From NCBI GenBank assembly GCA_905221605.1, contig CAJNDS010002704.1, positions 246,494 through 310,493 on the forward strand: 64,000 nucleotides of DNA. The letters are read 5' to 3'. Under the pieces are notes generated by a model, which was not told where the DNA came from, searched no databases, and saw only the letters and a list, made by a program, of their open reading frames with translations. Position numbers and translations under genes: made by a program. Origin of the DNA: Symbiodinium natans (lineage: Eukaryota; Sar; Dinophyceae; Suessiales; Symbiodiniaceae). Numbering within the stretch: the first letter of the stretch is position 1; every line of letters starts with the position of its first letter. This document shows, piece by piece, positions 17,829-28,159 of the stretch.

Positions 17829-19940
17829 GCTCAAGGTTTCGGCTCAACCCCGGTGGGGTGCTCAGGTAGGGAGCGTCTTTAGTGCCGTTGTGGCTGGCCC
17901 TGGGGCTTGTAACTAAGGGTAGGTTCCGTTTTGAGGCCTGGCAAAACTGTGTTTGCTCGTAGGCCGGCTGACCGGCTAAGCTGTCATAGAGCGGCGGCCC
18001 GCCAACTGCTGCCGTCGACGAAGGGCGTGAGTGCACAGTTTTCGGCCTCGCTTCGCTAGAGGGAAGCTTTTCGTCCTCGCGTTGCTGAGGGAACCTTGTG
18101 GCCTACAGTCTGCTCTGGGTCACAGTGAGAGTTGCAGCCTCGCATTGCTTGAGGGGTGACGCAAGCCTGTTGCTCACCAGAGATTCCTGCTGTCTCTGGG
18201 TGAGCAAAACCCACCGACCCTCATTTGGATTGAGGGCTGTGCTGAAGGTGAGTTTGGGTTCCTCGCTCACTTGTGTGGAAAACGAAGGTGAGACCGAAAC
18301 ACGGGGGAAACGGCCAGGCACGCTGCAGACAGTGCAGGCCAACGTCGCACTGCAAGAGGCATCCTTGCAGTGGCGACAGGAGTGTCCCGAACAATTGCGG
18401 TGTGCTCGAGCCCAAGCTTGCAGGTTTTCGGGGATCTGCAAGCTGAGCACAACAGGATTTTCTTCGCAGGTAGAATCAGGTAGAAAAGATTTGGCCCAAC
18501 CCTGGTGGATCTGCCTGGACATAAATAACCAGAGGCATCAGTGTCGTAAAGCTCATTGACTGGTGCTACTGAGAAACCGTTGCCAAGGAACTTGCAGTAG
18601 GACTGTGGTGCGGCGCAGTGCAAGTTGAAGAGCAGCTGGTGGTGGCTGCTCCCCGGAAAACCAATAGTCCAAGAAGCCTCCTTCGGCCTCGCTCCGTGCT
18701 GAGGGTTTGTAAGGGTTGGTATTGGCCGGAAAGGATTCAGATGGAGGTTACCCGATCTTCGCGCTTTTCCCATCTGAAGGCAACCAATGGTAATCAGCCT
18801 GCTGGACATGGCAGGCCTGCTTTTGTTTACATCCACGTCTCCTGCAAGGGCTGGGGTCTGTCCGTGCACACAGACAAGGCGGAACCTTGCAGATGTTTAG
18901 GTCCTCGCGGCACGGCCGCTGGAGGTTGTTTGAAGATGTTGGCTCTCACTATCTGGTGAGTGGTTTGTATGGGCACTTGCTGGGGCAAGGCGGCTCTGGC
19001 GTCTGAGGATGGTACATGTGCTGGCTGCTGAGTACGGGCCACCGAAAGAGACCTGTGGTAAGACAAGCGATGAAAGGAGCCGAACTCCTAAAGAAAGGAC
19101 AGGCTAGCTCACGCGGACGCCACGCAGAGTATGTGTTACTATCTTCAGATGTTGGAGCCAAATTGCCAGCCTTGTGACGTGAGATGTGGTGTTTGGATTC
19201 GGCCTCAAGCACTGGAAGGCCTACAACAACAAATCCGAATGAAAACTGTGGTCCTAAGACACGCGGTGCAGCTGCTTATACGTGGCACCGCGGGGGTCAC
19301 ATAGAGATAGAGGGCTTGCCAGCAAGGGAACTCTGTCTAAAGAGAGCCCTGGCTCAGTGAGGAGCTGAGGGCCTGGCTGCGCTGATGCAGCGGAATGGTT
19401 GTTCGGCCTCGCCTCCGCTGAGGGAACAACAGTCAATGCTTCTCTGCAGTGTCGGTCCGGGTTAGTAAGAGCGAGAACGCCGGGACTTCGAGCTGCAGTT
19501 TTACCATGAAGCAACCGCGTGAGATGCATTATTGGTCAACTGGTGAGTAAGAGCGAGAAAGCCAGGGTGACGCTACTTTGGGGGAGGCTGCAAGGCACGG
19601 TTAGTAAGTGCGAGAAAGCCGGAGCTGCGGACGAACCTGGAGTAGCAGTTTTTCATACCTCACGTGTTTCACTTTGCGGCCTCGCATGCGCTGAGGAAAT
19701 ATGCCTCGAACAGAACATCCAGTGCTGAGTGGGGATTGCCAAACTTACGGAGGCTGATGCCACAACAAGTGCCTCAGCAGCAATGCATGCGGAGGGCAAA
19801 GTTCGGCCTCGCGAGTGCTGAGGGTTGCAGCTGAGAGAGGGCCTAGCTGAGAACGCAACACCTCAAGCGAGGTAATTTTTAGTTTAGTTTCACCTTGACC
19901 AACGGCCCCTTCGGGTGGCTACGCCTCGCAGCGTGCAGAC
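17815..19940 (+). mobile_element. Element D, copy D0 (non-autonomous, about 2.13 kb)
   Basis: Starts GGCTCAAGGTTTCGGCTCAACCCC after the junction motif and ends with the 36-nt tail CCCCTTCGGG...GCAGACG. Nearly identical to D1 and D2 33 kb away, differing by scattered substitutions and small indels (one A fewer in the GGGGGAAA(A) run near 18306; AAGAAAGGAC versus ACTCTAGGAC near 19090). It contains seven GGCCTC-type hairpins (18041, 18071, 18135, 18681, 19401, 19675, 19801) and three AGTAAG-loop hairpins (19455, 19540, 19597). No convincing protein: the long frames differ between copies through indels and lack known motifs. Confidence 0.85.
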
Positions 19941-21516
19941 GAAAAATTCACCTGTGGTGGATAACCAGGCTCAGGGGAGGAGGAATCCTGGAGTTGTGCT
20001 TCGGGAAAATCCTCAGCTCGAGCAGCGCAATCCTGTGCACCGCCCCCCAGCCGTGGTGGCAAACCAGGCTGAGAGGGATGAACCTCCTGGAATTGTCCTT
20101 CGGGAGAATCCCCATGCACCTGGGGCTGGTCCGGTTTTGGGTGCCCCAGACCAGGACAGCTGCTCTGAAGAAAGCGAAGAGGAGCCAATGGTGCCTGATC
20201 CCATTGTGCATCCCGAGCCTCCTCCAGCACCGCCAGCTGCGCCTATGTTGCCTGCCCCGTTGAACTTTGACGATATGGATCAAGAAGCGGGCGCAGCCTT
20301 TGCTATTGCTGAGAGGGCTCGCAATACCAAGCCAGGACTGGTGGCTTTCAAATCCGACCTGGGCTATCCTGGTGTTTTCCAGGCCCTTCCCAAGGACCTG
20401 ATCCACGTGTGGTTCAACGACACGGGGGACAGCACTGCGGCGTATATCCACAATGGAAGAACCAGATTCGGATATGACGCTGGTGGGGGCTACGTCTTGA
20501 AGGTTGGGACGAAGCAGGCCTTTGGTGATGAGGTGGCGATTTCGGCCTTGCTGCCTAAGGTGGCAGCCACCATCATTGGGGCTGGATCTACGACACTGCA
20601 GGTGCTGCTCTCTGGGCGACCATGGGAGTTCAGGTCCCATTTGGTGGCGTGGTCGATGGTGGAAAAAATCGAGCTCCTCACGGATTATGGTTCTCGGAAC
20701 CAGATCCACCCTCAGTGGTCCTTGTATGCCTTCGCCCTCCTTTTGCAATTGAGCCGTCATTTTGCTCTTCGTGATGTGTCAAAAACCAACCTGGGAATTA
20801 AGCCAGGACTCAGTGCTGCGACGCCCATGTTGTGTTTTTTCGACCTCGCGGATTGGCACTTCGAAGGGCTTAATGCTGGAAGGTGGATTCCCAAGTATAG
20901 CTTGCGCAGCTTCGTCGAGACCCTTCGATGTGTCTGTGACGTTACGCCACTGGAGCCGTATCTCCGCAGGCAGGCGGTGGTCCCTTGCCTCAACGAGATT
21001 ATTGCAGGTCTCCCCGCTGCGCTCAAGGCAAACTTGGAAATCCAAATGGTCCTCATGGACGGCCGACTTTCTGATTGGGCTCACCTTGCTGCATTGGCTA
21101 ACCAATAAGCTTGGGCCTTCCAAGCTTTTGGTGCTGTCAGTCAGGTCTTGGGGTCTCCAGACCATTCAAGGCGTGGGCCCAGTCTTGTTTGCTGTGTGTG
21201 GTTGCAGATGCTCGGGTTGTTGAACCCCGACTGTCATTGCCTGCTACCGTGAGTCGTGCTTGGGCGTTCCAAGTGCAGCTAGGCCTTGGTGTAACCAGGC
21301 CTCAGGCATGGGTGCCAGCCTGAAGTGAGTGGCGCAGCTTGTAGCTGTAGGGTAGGTGTAACCCCGACTGTCTCACTTCTGAGCTTGGACTCAAGGCCTA
21401 CTCCTTGCAGCTACTGCGTGAGTGGTTTTTTACTTTCTTAGGGTAGGTGTTCACCCGACTGTTTCACACAGAGCCAATGGACTCAAGGCCTCCGGCCGCT
21501 TCGTGCTTGCGTGGTA
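19941..21516 (+). mobile_element. 5'-truncated LINE-A copy (ORF3 and 3' UTR only)
   Basis: Directly after the junction motif the sequence begins TGGTGGATAACCAGGCTC, which is internal to LINE-A ORF3 (28369), and continues to the LINE-A 3' end. It matches the full copy next door almost perfectly (Arg/His and Asp/Val changes are the only coding differences I noticed). 5' truncation with an intact 3' end is the hallmark of target-primed reverse transcription. Confidence 0.9.
19955..21108 (+). pseudogene. LINE-A ORF3 (kinase-like), N-terminally truncated copy
   Basis: Encodes the same kinase-like C-terminal 384 residues as 28160-29521 but has lost the first 69 codons, including the start and the basic N-terminus. 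The frame happens to run back through the 3' tail of D0 without a stop, so a computed ORF would start upstream by chance. All five kinase-pattern residues are preserved. Confidence 0.8.
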
Positions 21517-21780
21517 GAAAAATTCACCTGTGGCTCAAGTTTTACTGCTCAAGGCATTTTGCCTGTGTTGTGGTAGGGAGCTTTCTGTGAAACTGAGGCT
21601 TTTGTCCTGAACTCTGTGGGGTAACAGGCCTTTCCTCAAATCCCAGGTTGAGCCTCTCGAGCCATAGCATCTGAGCAGCAGAGGGGATTCGGCAAATCCA
21701 CACACTTGTGGTGAGGCTTGGGTGTCCCAGCCTAACCCAGTGATTCGTGGTGTGGTGTTGTTCTTGAGTCAATTGCAGTC

Positions 21781-22721
21781 ATGCCACGCTCTCGAAGTTA
21801 CACTGTCTGTCAGTTCTGCAATGACTCCTGGATTTACAACCACAAAATCAAGCACCGCCCGTTTTGCAGATGTGGGCAGCCATGGCCCTTGCAGCAAGTG
21901 AGCTACAGCCAGGACTCGTCTCCTGGGCAGCCCCAATGGTCCCCCAATCGGACTGTGTTTGCAAAGCCAACCAAGCCTGGGAAAACCCAGCCCCACAAGG
22001 GTTTTAAGGGTGCCCAGGTCCTTGGTGAGCATTGGGACTCCTTGCCTGACGCAGTACAGAGTGTGCTCCGAAAGAATGGGTTGGCCCCATCGCAGCCCGC
22101 TGAACAAGAAGATCCGCTGATCAAACTGTTGCAGCAGCACAAGCATGCTTTGCCGGACCAGATCAGGGCAGAGCTTGACAAGAGGGACCCTGAGCCTTTT
22201 GAAGTTGCCCTTGCTACCCAAGATGCTTTCAAGACTGCAGTGGGAAAGCTGAGGGAATTGGGCAACAGGAAGCTGCTTTTGCAGCAACGCATTGACAATG
22301 CAAAGGCTGCATTCACGGCATTGCTTTCGCAGATGCAAAACTTGCAGGCGGAAATCAAGGAAGCTGAGCAGAAAGTTGAAAAAGTTGGGGAGACTACCAC
22401 GAGAAAGTCCTCAAGACTGACGACGAAGCCGATCCTATGGATGTGGAAGCTGTGCTGGGTCAGCTTGGTGTCCAGCTGACCCAGGAGCAGCAGGCTACTT
22501 GGAAAGCCATTCAAGCCGAGCATGCATCCAAGCGCCGCAAAGCCGAGGCTATGGAATCTCCGCCAGGCCTTGGGCTAGGAGATATGCTGGGTGCTGGGGC
22601 TCCAACCAAGCCGCTGGTCTCCCCACAAAAGCTTGGCCCCGCTGAAAATCCCCATCAAAAGCATGAGAGAAGCCGTTCCCCCAAGGAGAGGGAAGGAAAG
22701 GATGGAGAATCTGAAAAGTAG
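21781..22721 (+). pseudogene. LINE-A ORF1 (nucleic-acid-binding protein), one frameshift
   Basis: Begins at ATG 21781 with a zinc-ribbon-like cluster VCQFC...FCRCGQPW (C10, C13, C29, C31). A predicted coiled coil follows (about residues 140-205, heptad-like KLRELGNRKLLLQQRIDNAK). The frame then shifts by -1 near 22380-22400 (at a GAAAAAG run) into the continuation DPMDVEAVLGQLGVQLTQEQQ, ending RSRSPKEREG...EK and TAG at 22719-22721. The same three-part layout occurs in the ORF1s of B and C, where it is uninterrupted, so the shift is a lesion or, less likely, programmed. Role by analogy with LINE ORF1p: RNA binding and particle formation. Confidence 0.75.
22719..22721 (+). promoter_or_regulatory. 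In-frame TAG between ORF1 and ORF2 (candidate readthrough stop)
   Basis: Codons AAG TAG GAA. The frame that ends ORF1 continues open directly into ORF2, and the first in-frame ATG lies about 225 codons downstream (near 23396). The same arrangement is found in LINE-B (TAG 31908-31910) and LINE-C (TGA 43285-43287). Confidence 0.6.
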
Positions 22722-25700
22722 GAAAGGGGCCGAACTGAGGAGGCTGGGATTGCTGCAGGCCCGCCACCTCGGTGTTATGGCCACACACCTGCGCAACTTG
22801 ACTCTCCGACTGCGCCTGGGCTTTTGGGTGGCTCCTTTTCCCTTTGTTCGTTTCTTGCTTCCCAAGCCAACTGGTGCTCAGTTTTGATTTCGCAAGGTCA
22901 GGTGCTGTTTGACAAGTGGGTGCTGCAAGTGAGCGAGGATTTGCTTCCCGTTGACTTGAAGTCTTCTCACGATCTTTTAAACTGGTGTGAGGCAGTTTGT
23001 ACCTTCCTTGCTCAGGACGAATGTGCATCTGACCTACTTAGGGTCCCTGGTGGCCCTCCTTTTGTGACAGGCCATCTTCGCGATGGTACGATTGGGAGTG
23101 CACTCGCTGCCGTTTTCCATGCATTGCCACTTCCGACCTTTACCGCTGAAACACCTATCCTAGAAGAACCGGCTTGGGTGTTACCCGTCCGGACTGTTAA
23201 ATGGTCTCCTGCAAGCAGGGCTGTGCCCTTGAAGACCACGGGCCCTTTGTTCTTTTCCCAATCCCTGTTTGATGATGGAGATACTGTTGTGTCCTCGCTG
23301 GACATTGTGGAGCCTTCGGTCAGGCCTAGAAGGCCGAAGACTGGCACCCCGACATCTCATCCCCGGCTGACCCGTCAGAAGAAAAGCAAGGAATGGATGG
23401 GTCTCCTTGATATTCTTGAGGCTAAACCAGTGATGGATATGCCGGCTAAGGAGGCTGAACTGCTCCAATGGATTGAGGACTTTGGGGAGCAGTACGAACA
23501 AGGATCTTTGGAGTGCTGGACCTTGAATAGGATATGCCAACTTCTGGAGCGGTCTAAAGATGACACCCTTGGAGTGATCGAGGCGATTGAGGCTGTTCTG
23601 GCTGGTTTCCGCAAACAGAATCCTGGTCCCAAGTCCCTCCTCATAGGTCAAGCCAACATAACTTCGTACCGAAGCGAAGTGCGTACTTGGTTGCTGGACC
23701 GTGACGAATCCATCTGGCTGTTGCAAGAAACCCATGTCCCTGAATCAGGTACTAAAGCCCTGGTCAATAAATTCCAATCTGTTGGCAGACAAACATGGGT
23801 AGGGCCGGCCGCTCTGACCCAGGGAGGAAGCTCAGGAGGACTTCTCACTCTTGCACCCTCGCATCGCAATGCTGCCACAGGCCCGGCCTTTATGTCTGAA
23901 GGCAAGGGGTTTGTTTCTGTTTCGATTCGATTTCAGGGCTGGGATCTCTTGTTAGTTAACTTGTATCTCCAGTCAGGAGTGGGCCCGACTGGTGGACTCA
24001 ACCCGGAGATCCTTTCTCGTCTGGCAGCGGTCCTTGACCAAACCAGCACCCAGTGGCTGGTGCTTGGTGACTGGAATTGTTCCCCGTCCGAATTGCTCCG
24101 CCTAGGGTTTGTTTATAAAGTGAAGGGCCAGGTTGTCGCCCCTAATGGTCCTACCATTAACACTGGAGGCACCTTGGATTATGCTGTTGCCTCCAAGAGG
24201 ATGGCCCCATTGCTCTCCGTCTCGTCCTCTTGGGATGTCCCATTCAAACCGCATTGCGCTGTGACGGTGGAGCTCAGGGTTGGGGTTGCAGATCTGCCTG
24301 TTCGTCAGCTCAAGGGCTTCCCGTTGGAACCCACTGCCCTCTGCCCGGACGAATTGTCCATGCCGGAAGTCCAACCTGGTGGCCTTTGGGATTGGTCCCG
24401 ACCGATTGATTATGAATGGGCTTCTTTCACTGCTGGGGTGGAAGAACAACTCTTCTCTGTGCAGGCAGGTAGAGGGTGGAAGCTGGAGGTCTCTTTCTCG
24501 CCACTCGTGAAGACCACCAGCCCGGAAAAACTCTGGAAAGGGTCGAGCCCGGCTTTTTGGCAATCCTTCCTCACCTGGACCTCTAAAGCCCTGGGCACTA
24601 ATCCTGACCCTAGAATCACCCCCCTCTTCGTGGAGGCGAAGAATCGCATACCTGAATTCTGGTCTGAAATGGCCTCTTGTACTGCTCAGGCCTTGCAGGA
24701 CCTCCTAGGTGCTCCTGACATGCAAAGCCATCACCTTGCACTTGAGATTATCGCACACCAGGGGCGATCAGCCTTGAAAGAGGCGGTGCGCAAGAGTGAT
24801 GAAGCTTACTCGCAATGGTTGCAAGAAGCTTGCAAAGGGGGTATGCGAGGCCTGTACAAGGCTTTGAAGTCTGAAGATTCCATCCCGGACAGGCCATACA
24901 GAAACATACCACTCGAAATTCGCCCGCACATCCGGCGGGCTCACTGGGCTGACGTGTGGCAGCCCATGCCTGGCAATGAGGTCAATCCCAATGTTGATTT
25001 TGATTGCCTCAGGGATGCTTCTGTAAGCCAAGCCAAAACCCTTCCTCCCATAACAGGTCCAATGGTGGCGAAGGTGATCAAACGAATGCCGACTAAAGCT
25101 ATTGGTGCAGATGGGTGGAGTGTCCAGATGCTTAAATGTCTTGCCCCCTTGCAGCTTGAAAGATTGGCCCAATTCTTTAATACCTGGGAGGGTCAGGGTG
25201 CCTTCCCGACCCAGCTCTCGGTTGTTCTGGTTGCACTCATTAACAAGTCTGAGGATGAGGAGCGCCCAATTGGACTGACGCCAGTCCCATACCGATTGTG
25301 GGCAAAGATACGTTGGCCTGTCTTTGAGAAATGGCTCCGGGAATATGCTGCCACCCAGGATTGGGACAGGGCAAAGAAGGGCCTTTCAAGTCTTGATGTT
25401 GCGTTGCGCCGTAAGCTGTCGCATGAAATTCTCCATCGGAAAAAGCGACATTCAGTGACAGTGCTTTTGGATTTAAAGGCCTTTTATGAAAATGTCCGAC
25501 ATGATAATTTTGTCAATCAGGCCATTTCCCTCAAAGTTCCGCCGTTGATCCTGAATGCAGCAATGTCGCTATACTCTGCTCAGCGCTTGATCAGTGCTGA
25601 ACACTGTGTCTCTGGTCCGATCAAGCCCACCAAGGGCTTAGTTGCGGGCTGCCCATTTGCGCCTGGCCTCAGCAAGATCCCTTTTGACGAGATCCTGCGC

Positions 25701-28130
25701 CCGGCATGGGTTTCTGGCCTTGCCAAAACCATTGATCTCTATATTGACGACACTAGCTTTGACACTGAGGCTGGTAACCCCCACACAGCAGCGCGCCGGG
25801 CGGTGCAATTGTATAAGGCTGTGGTAGGAGGTTTGACTGCTGCTGGCCTCCCAGTCAGCCTGGGCAAGACAGCTTTTGTATGCTCGTCTCCAAAAGTTGA
25901 AGCTGCCCTTAAAGAGTATCTTCCTGAATCTGATCAAATCAAGAATGCCGCGAAGGACCTGGGGATTGATTGTACGGCTGGGCGTGGAAGGCGCATTCCG
26001 TTCCACCGTAAAAGGTTTGGGAAGGGCGTTAAGCGCAAGGCTAGGCTCTCGACCTTGCGTGTGAAATCGATGCCAGCTAGGGTCAGAGCCCTGAGGGCGG
26101 GGGTCCAAACTGTGGGCCTCTATGGCCATGAGGCAGTTGGGCTTGCGCCAAAGCGTATGCATTGGTTGCGTGCTTCCTTCGCACATGAATTGGGGCGAAT
26201 GTCTTTGGGCTCGGTTGACCTCACCATTGACCATGCGTGCCCTAAGCGGCCGGACCCGGCCTTTGTTATCATTTCCCAGCATTTCAAGGCCATTCACAGG
26301 CTTCTGGGCTTCATTCCCGATAGCCAAAGGCAGCACTTTGATGATGTTTTGCCGGGTATGTGGCTTGAATACTCACAGGTGGAGTACCCGTGGAAGCGCG
26401 CTGCAGGGCCGGTTGGGGCCCTTCTATGTTACCTGCTTGACTTGGGTTGGACCCCGGTCAGTGCGGACACTTGGAAATGCCCTGAACAACCGCACAGCGT
26501 CACCACCAAGGTAGGCATGCACCACCTCCTTTGCTCCCTGTCTAAGGAAACAGATAGGTGGAGGCTCGCTTGTATAGCCCAGCACGACATGCTTGAACCT
26601 CTGAGTGTGGGAATTGATTGGGCCCCCCTCAGAAAGCTTAGGAATAAGATGGAAGGCCAGGAGAGGTCAGGACTCATGGCTGTTTGGCAAGGAGCAATTC
26701 GTGCTGATCCTTGTGCCACTTGCCTGAGGTGCGGCTGTGCTGCTACCATGCAACATGTCTTATGGGAGTGTGACTGGTGGCAAACCAACCTCCCGGAACC
26801 GGTTTCCTTTCCTAGATTTCGGCAAGAGTGGCCCATTTCGTCACTGTGGGCCAGGGGCCTTCTGCCGATTTCGCCTTACCCTGATGATGGGGAATGGGTA
26901 CGAACTACTGGTGCCTGGTGTGATGGCCAGATCATTTGTGGCGAGGCGATATACTTTGCTACGGATGGCTCCCCGGGGAAATCCAAGGACCCCAGGTTCC
27001 ATCGGTATACCTGGGCTGCGATTGCCTTTAAGCTTGAAGGGGATGAGCCCGTCACGATCGCGACAGCTGTCGGCTCACTGCAATCTCCGCTATCGGTGTT
27101 CCGGGCGGAGGCAGCGGCTGTCAAGTTTGTAGCTGAGCATAGTGAAGGGAACGCAGACCTCACCTTGGATTGCAAGGGCATCCTGCCCAGAGTGAATGGT
27201 ACACCTTCCATCCAGTCTGCCGACCTCTTCGACCCCATTCGACTGCATGCACAGAGACTCAGCCTTAACTGGGTATCCTCGCATTTAACGGAAGAACAAT
27301 TCCGAGCAAAGTTTGGTGCTAACCAACTTTGGAGGCGACGTGCTAACGAAATTGTGGACCAGCTTGTTGGCACGGCTGCCGAAGCTCGTAGGGACCTGAA
27401 CTTTGAATCCCAAATTAAAAAGCGTGATGCAGTTGCCATTCAGGTTAACACCTTACTGGCCAGGAGAGCTGCAGCTCTCCTTTCGTATGACAAGGACCAA
27501 GGACCGCTGGTTCAGTGGCCTGACAAAGAGCAACGAAAGCTCCGCCAAAAGCCCAGGGTCAGGGATTCGGGTGTCCTGAAAAATTCTAAGCTCCCCAAAA
27601 TCAAAGGTCCTAACAAAAGGGAACAGATTGAAGGCCTTCTTGCTGGTACACAGAACTTGGGGCACACCTGGGTAGAGGGTTGTAGGCTTCCTTCCAACCT
27701 TTCAGCGCGGTGCTCGAGGTGTGAGCTATACATCCAGCAGACTGAGCCCCTCCCTACCTTTTCCCTTAAGATCAAGCACCCTTGCCTAGGTGTTCAGGCG
27801 GACCCTCCTCCTTGGGATCCCCACCCTGATCATGTGTGGGTTAATTTAGGTAAGTCTTGGGTTTGCTCAAAGTGTGACAAGATGGTCAAAGTTGGTGTCC
27901 GCAAAATCCCGACCTGGATTGTAGCGCCTTGCAGGCCCACCAAAAGTAAGGTTGCTACTGCTAGCTCCAAAAAAGCAAAGGAGGTGACTGACACTGGGGT
28001 TCAAAGTGTTCGGGCCTTTTTTGTGTCGTCCTCCAGTCAGGAACCTTCACCTAAAATTTCTGTTCCCAAGCCTAAGCCAAAATCCAAAGCGAAGCAGTCT
28101 GGGCTCAAGCAAGCTAAGATTGCCTTTTAG
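22722..28130 (+). CDS. LINE-A ORF2: endonuclease / reverse transcriptase / RNase H
   Basis: 1,802 uninterrupted codons after the TAG. AP-like endonuclease about 23640-24280: QANITSYR, LLQETHVP, VLGDWN, GGTLDYAV, and a histidine in FKPHCAV. Reverse transcriptase about 25050-26200: TKAIGADGWS, motif A LLDLKAFYE, motif B KGLVAGCPFAPG, motif C LYIDDTSFD (25740-25760; IDD replaces the common ADD). Cys/His knuckle CLRCGCAATMQHVLWEC near 26720. RNase H about 26950-27390: ATDGSPG, E in FRAEAAA, LDCKG, and a final D region in RRRANEIVDQ. Two CxxC pairs end the protein (CSRC near 27715; CSKC near 27868). It nicks the target and copies element RNA (target-primed reverse transcription). No lesion seen, so this may be a working RT. 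Confidence 0.9.
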   Translation, partial: ERGRTEEAGIAAGPPPRCYGHTPAQLDSPTAPGLLGGSFSLCSFLASQANWCSVLISQGQVLFDKWVLQVSEDLLPVDLKSSHDLLNWCEAVCTFLAQDECASDLLRVPGGPPFVTGHLRDGTIGSALAAVFHALPLPTFTAETPILEEPAWVLPVRTVKWSPASRAVPLKTTGPLFFSQSLFDDGDTVVSSLDIVEPSVRPRRPKTGTPTSHPRLTRQKKSKEWMGLLDILEAKPVMDMPAKEAELLQWIEDFGEQYEQGSLECWTLNRICQLLERSKDDTLGVIEAIEAVLAGFRKQNPGPKSLLIGQANITSYRSEVRTWLLDRDESIWLLQETHVPESGTKALVNKFQSVGRQTWVGPAALTQGGSSGGLLTLAPSHRNAATGPAFMSEGKGFVSVSIRFQGWDLLLVNLYLQSGVGPTGGLNPEILSRLAAVLDQTSTQWLVLGDWNCSPSELLRLGFVYKVKGQVVAPNGPTINTGGTLDYAVASKRMAPLLSVSSSWDVPFKPHCAVTVELRVGVADLPVRQLKGFPLEPTALCPDELSMPEVQPGGLWDWSRPIDYEWASFTAGVEEQLFSVQAGRGWKLEVSFSPLVKTTSPEKLWKGSSPAFWQSFLTWTSKALGTNPDPRITPLFVEAKNRIPEFWSEMASCTAQALQDLLGAPDMQSHHLALEIIAHQGRSALKEAVRKSDEAYSQWLQEACKGGMRGLYKALKSEDSIPDRPYRNIPLEIRPHIRRAHWADVWQPMPGNEVNPNVDFDCLRDASVSQAKTLPPITGPMVAKVIKRMPTKAIGADGWSVQMLKCLAPLQLERLAQFFNTWEGQGAFPTQLSVVLVALINKSEDEERPIGLTPVPYRLWAKIRWPVFEKWLREYAATQDWDRAKKGLSSLDVALRRKLSHEILHRKKRHSVTVLLDLKAFYENVRHDNFVNQAISLKVPPLILNAAMSLYSAQRLISAEHCVSGPIKPTKGLVAGCPFAPGLSKIPFDEILRPAWVSGLAKTIDLYIDDTSFDTEAGNPHTAARRAVQLYKAVVGGLTAAGLPVSLGKTAFVCSSPKVEAALKEYLPESDQIKNAAKDLGIDCTAGRGRRIPFHRKRFGKGVKRKARLSTLRVKSMPARVRALRAGVQTVGLYGHEAVGLAPKRMHWLRASFAHELGRMSLGSVDLTIDHACPKRPDPAFVIISQHFKAIHRLLGFIPDSQRQHFDDVLPGMWLEYSQVEYPWKRAAGPVGALLCYLLDLGWTPVSADTWKCPEQPHSVTTKVGMHHLLCSLSKETDRWRLACIAQHDMLEPLSVGIDWAPLRKLRNKMEGQERSGLMAVWQGAIRADPCATCLRCGCAATMQHVLWECDWWQTNLPEPVSFPRFRQEWPISSLWARGLLPISPYPDDGEWVRTTGAWCDGQIICGEAIYFATDGSPGKSKDPRFHRYTWAAIAFKLEGDEPVTIATAVGSLQSPLSVFRAEAAAVKFVAEHSEGNADLTLDCKGILPRVNGTPSIQSADLFDPIRLHAQRLSLNWVSSHLTEEQFRAKFGANQLWRRRANEIVDQLVGTAAEARRDLNFESQIKKRDAVAIQVNTLLARRAAALLSYDKDQGPLVQWPDKEQRKLRQKPRVRDSGVLKNSKLPKIKGPNKREQIEGLLAGTQNLGHTWVEGCRLPSNLSARCSRCELYIQQTEPLPTFSLKIKHPCLGVQADPPPWDPHPDHVWVNLGKSWVCSKCDKMVKVGVRKIPTWIVAPCRPTKSKVATASSKKAKEVTDTGVQSVRAFFVSSSSQEPSPKISVPKPKPKSKAKQSGLKQAKIAF

Positions 28131-28159
28131 CACGCTGCCGCTAAGACTGCCTCCTGAGT

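Noticed and set aside
17820-17840. Five As at the junction as a LINE poly(A) tail
   Set aside because: Exactly five As occur at every perfect junction and after five different 3' ends, and also at the 5' side of the first unit, so they belong to the target motif.
17815-19940. D0 as the 3' LTR of the copia element
   Set aside because: It is 2.1 kb, has no counterpart 5' of the copia, and recurs at 50290 and 52420 without any copia.
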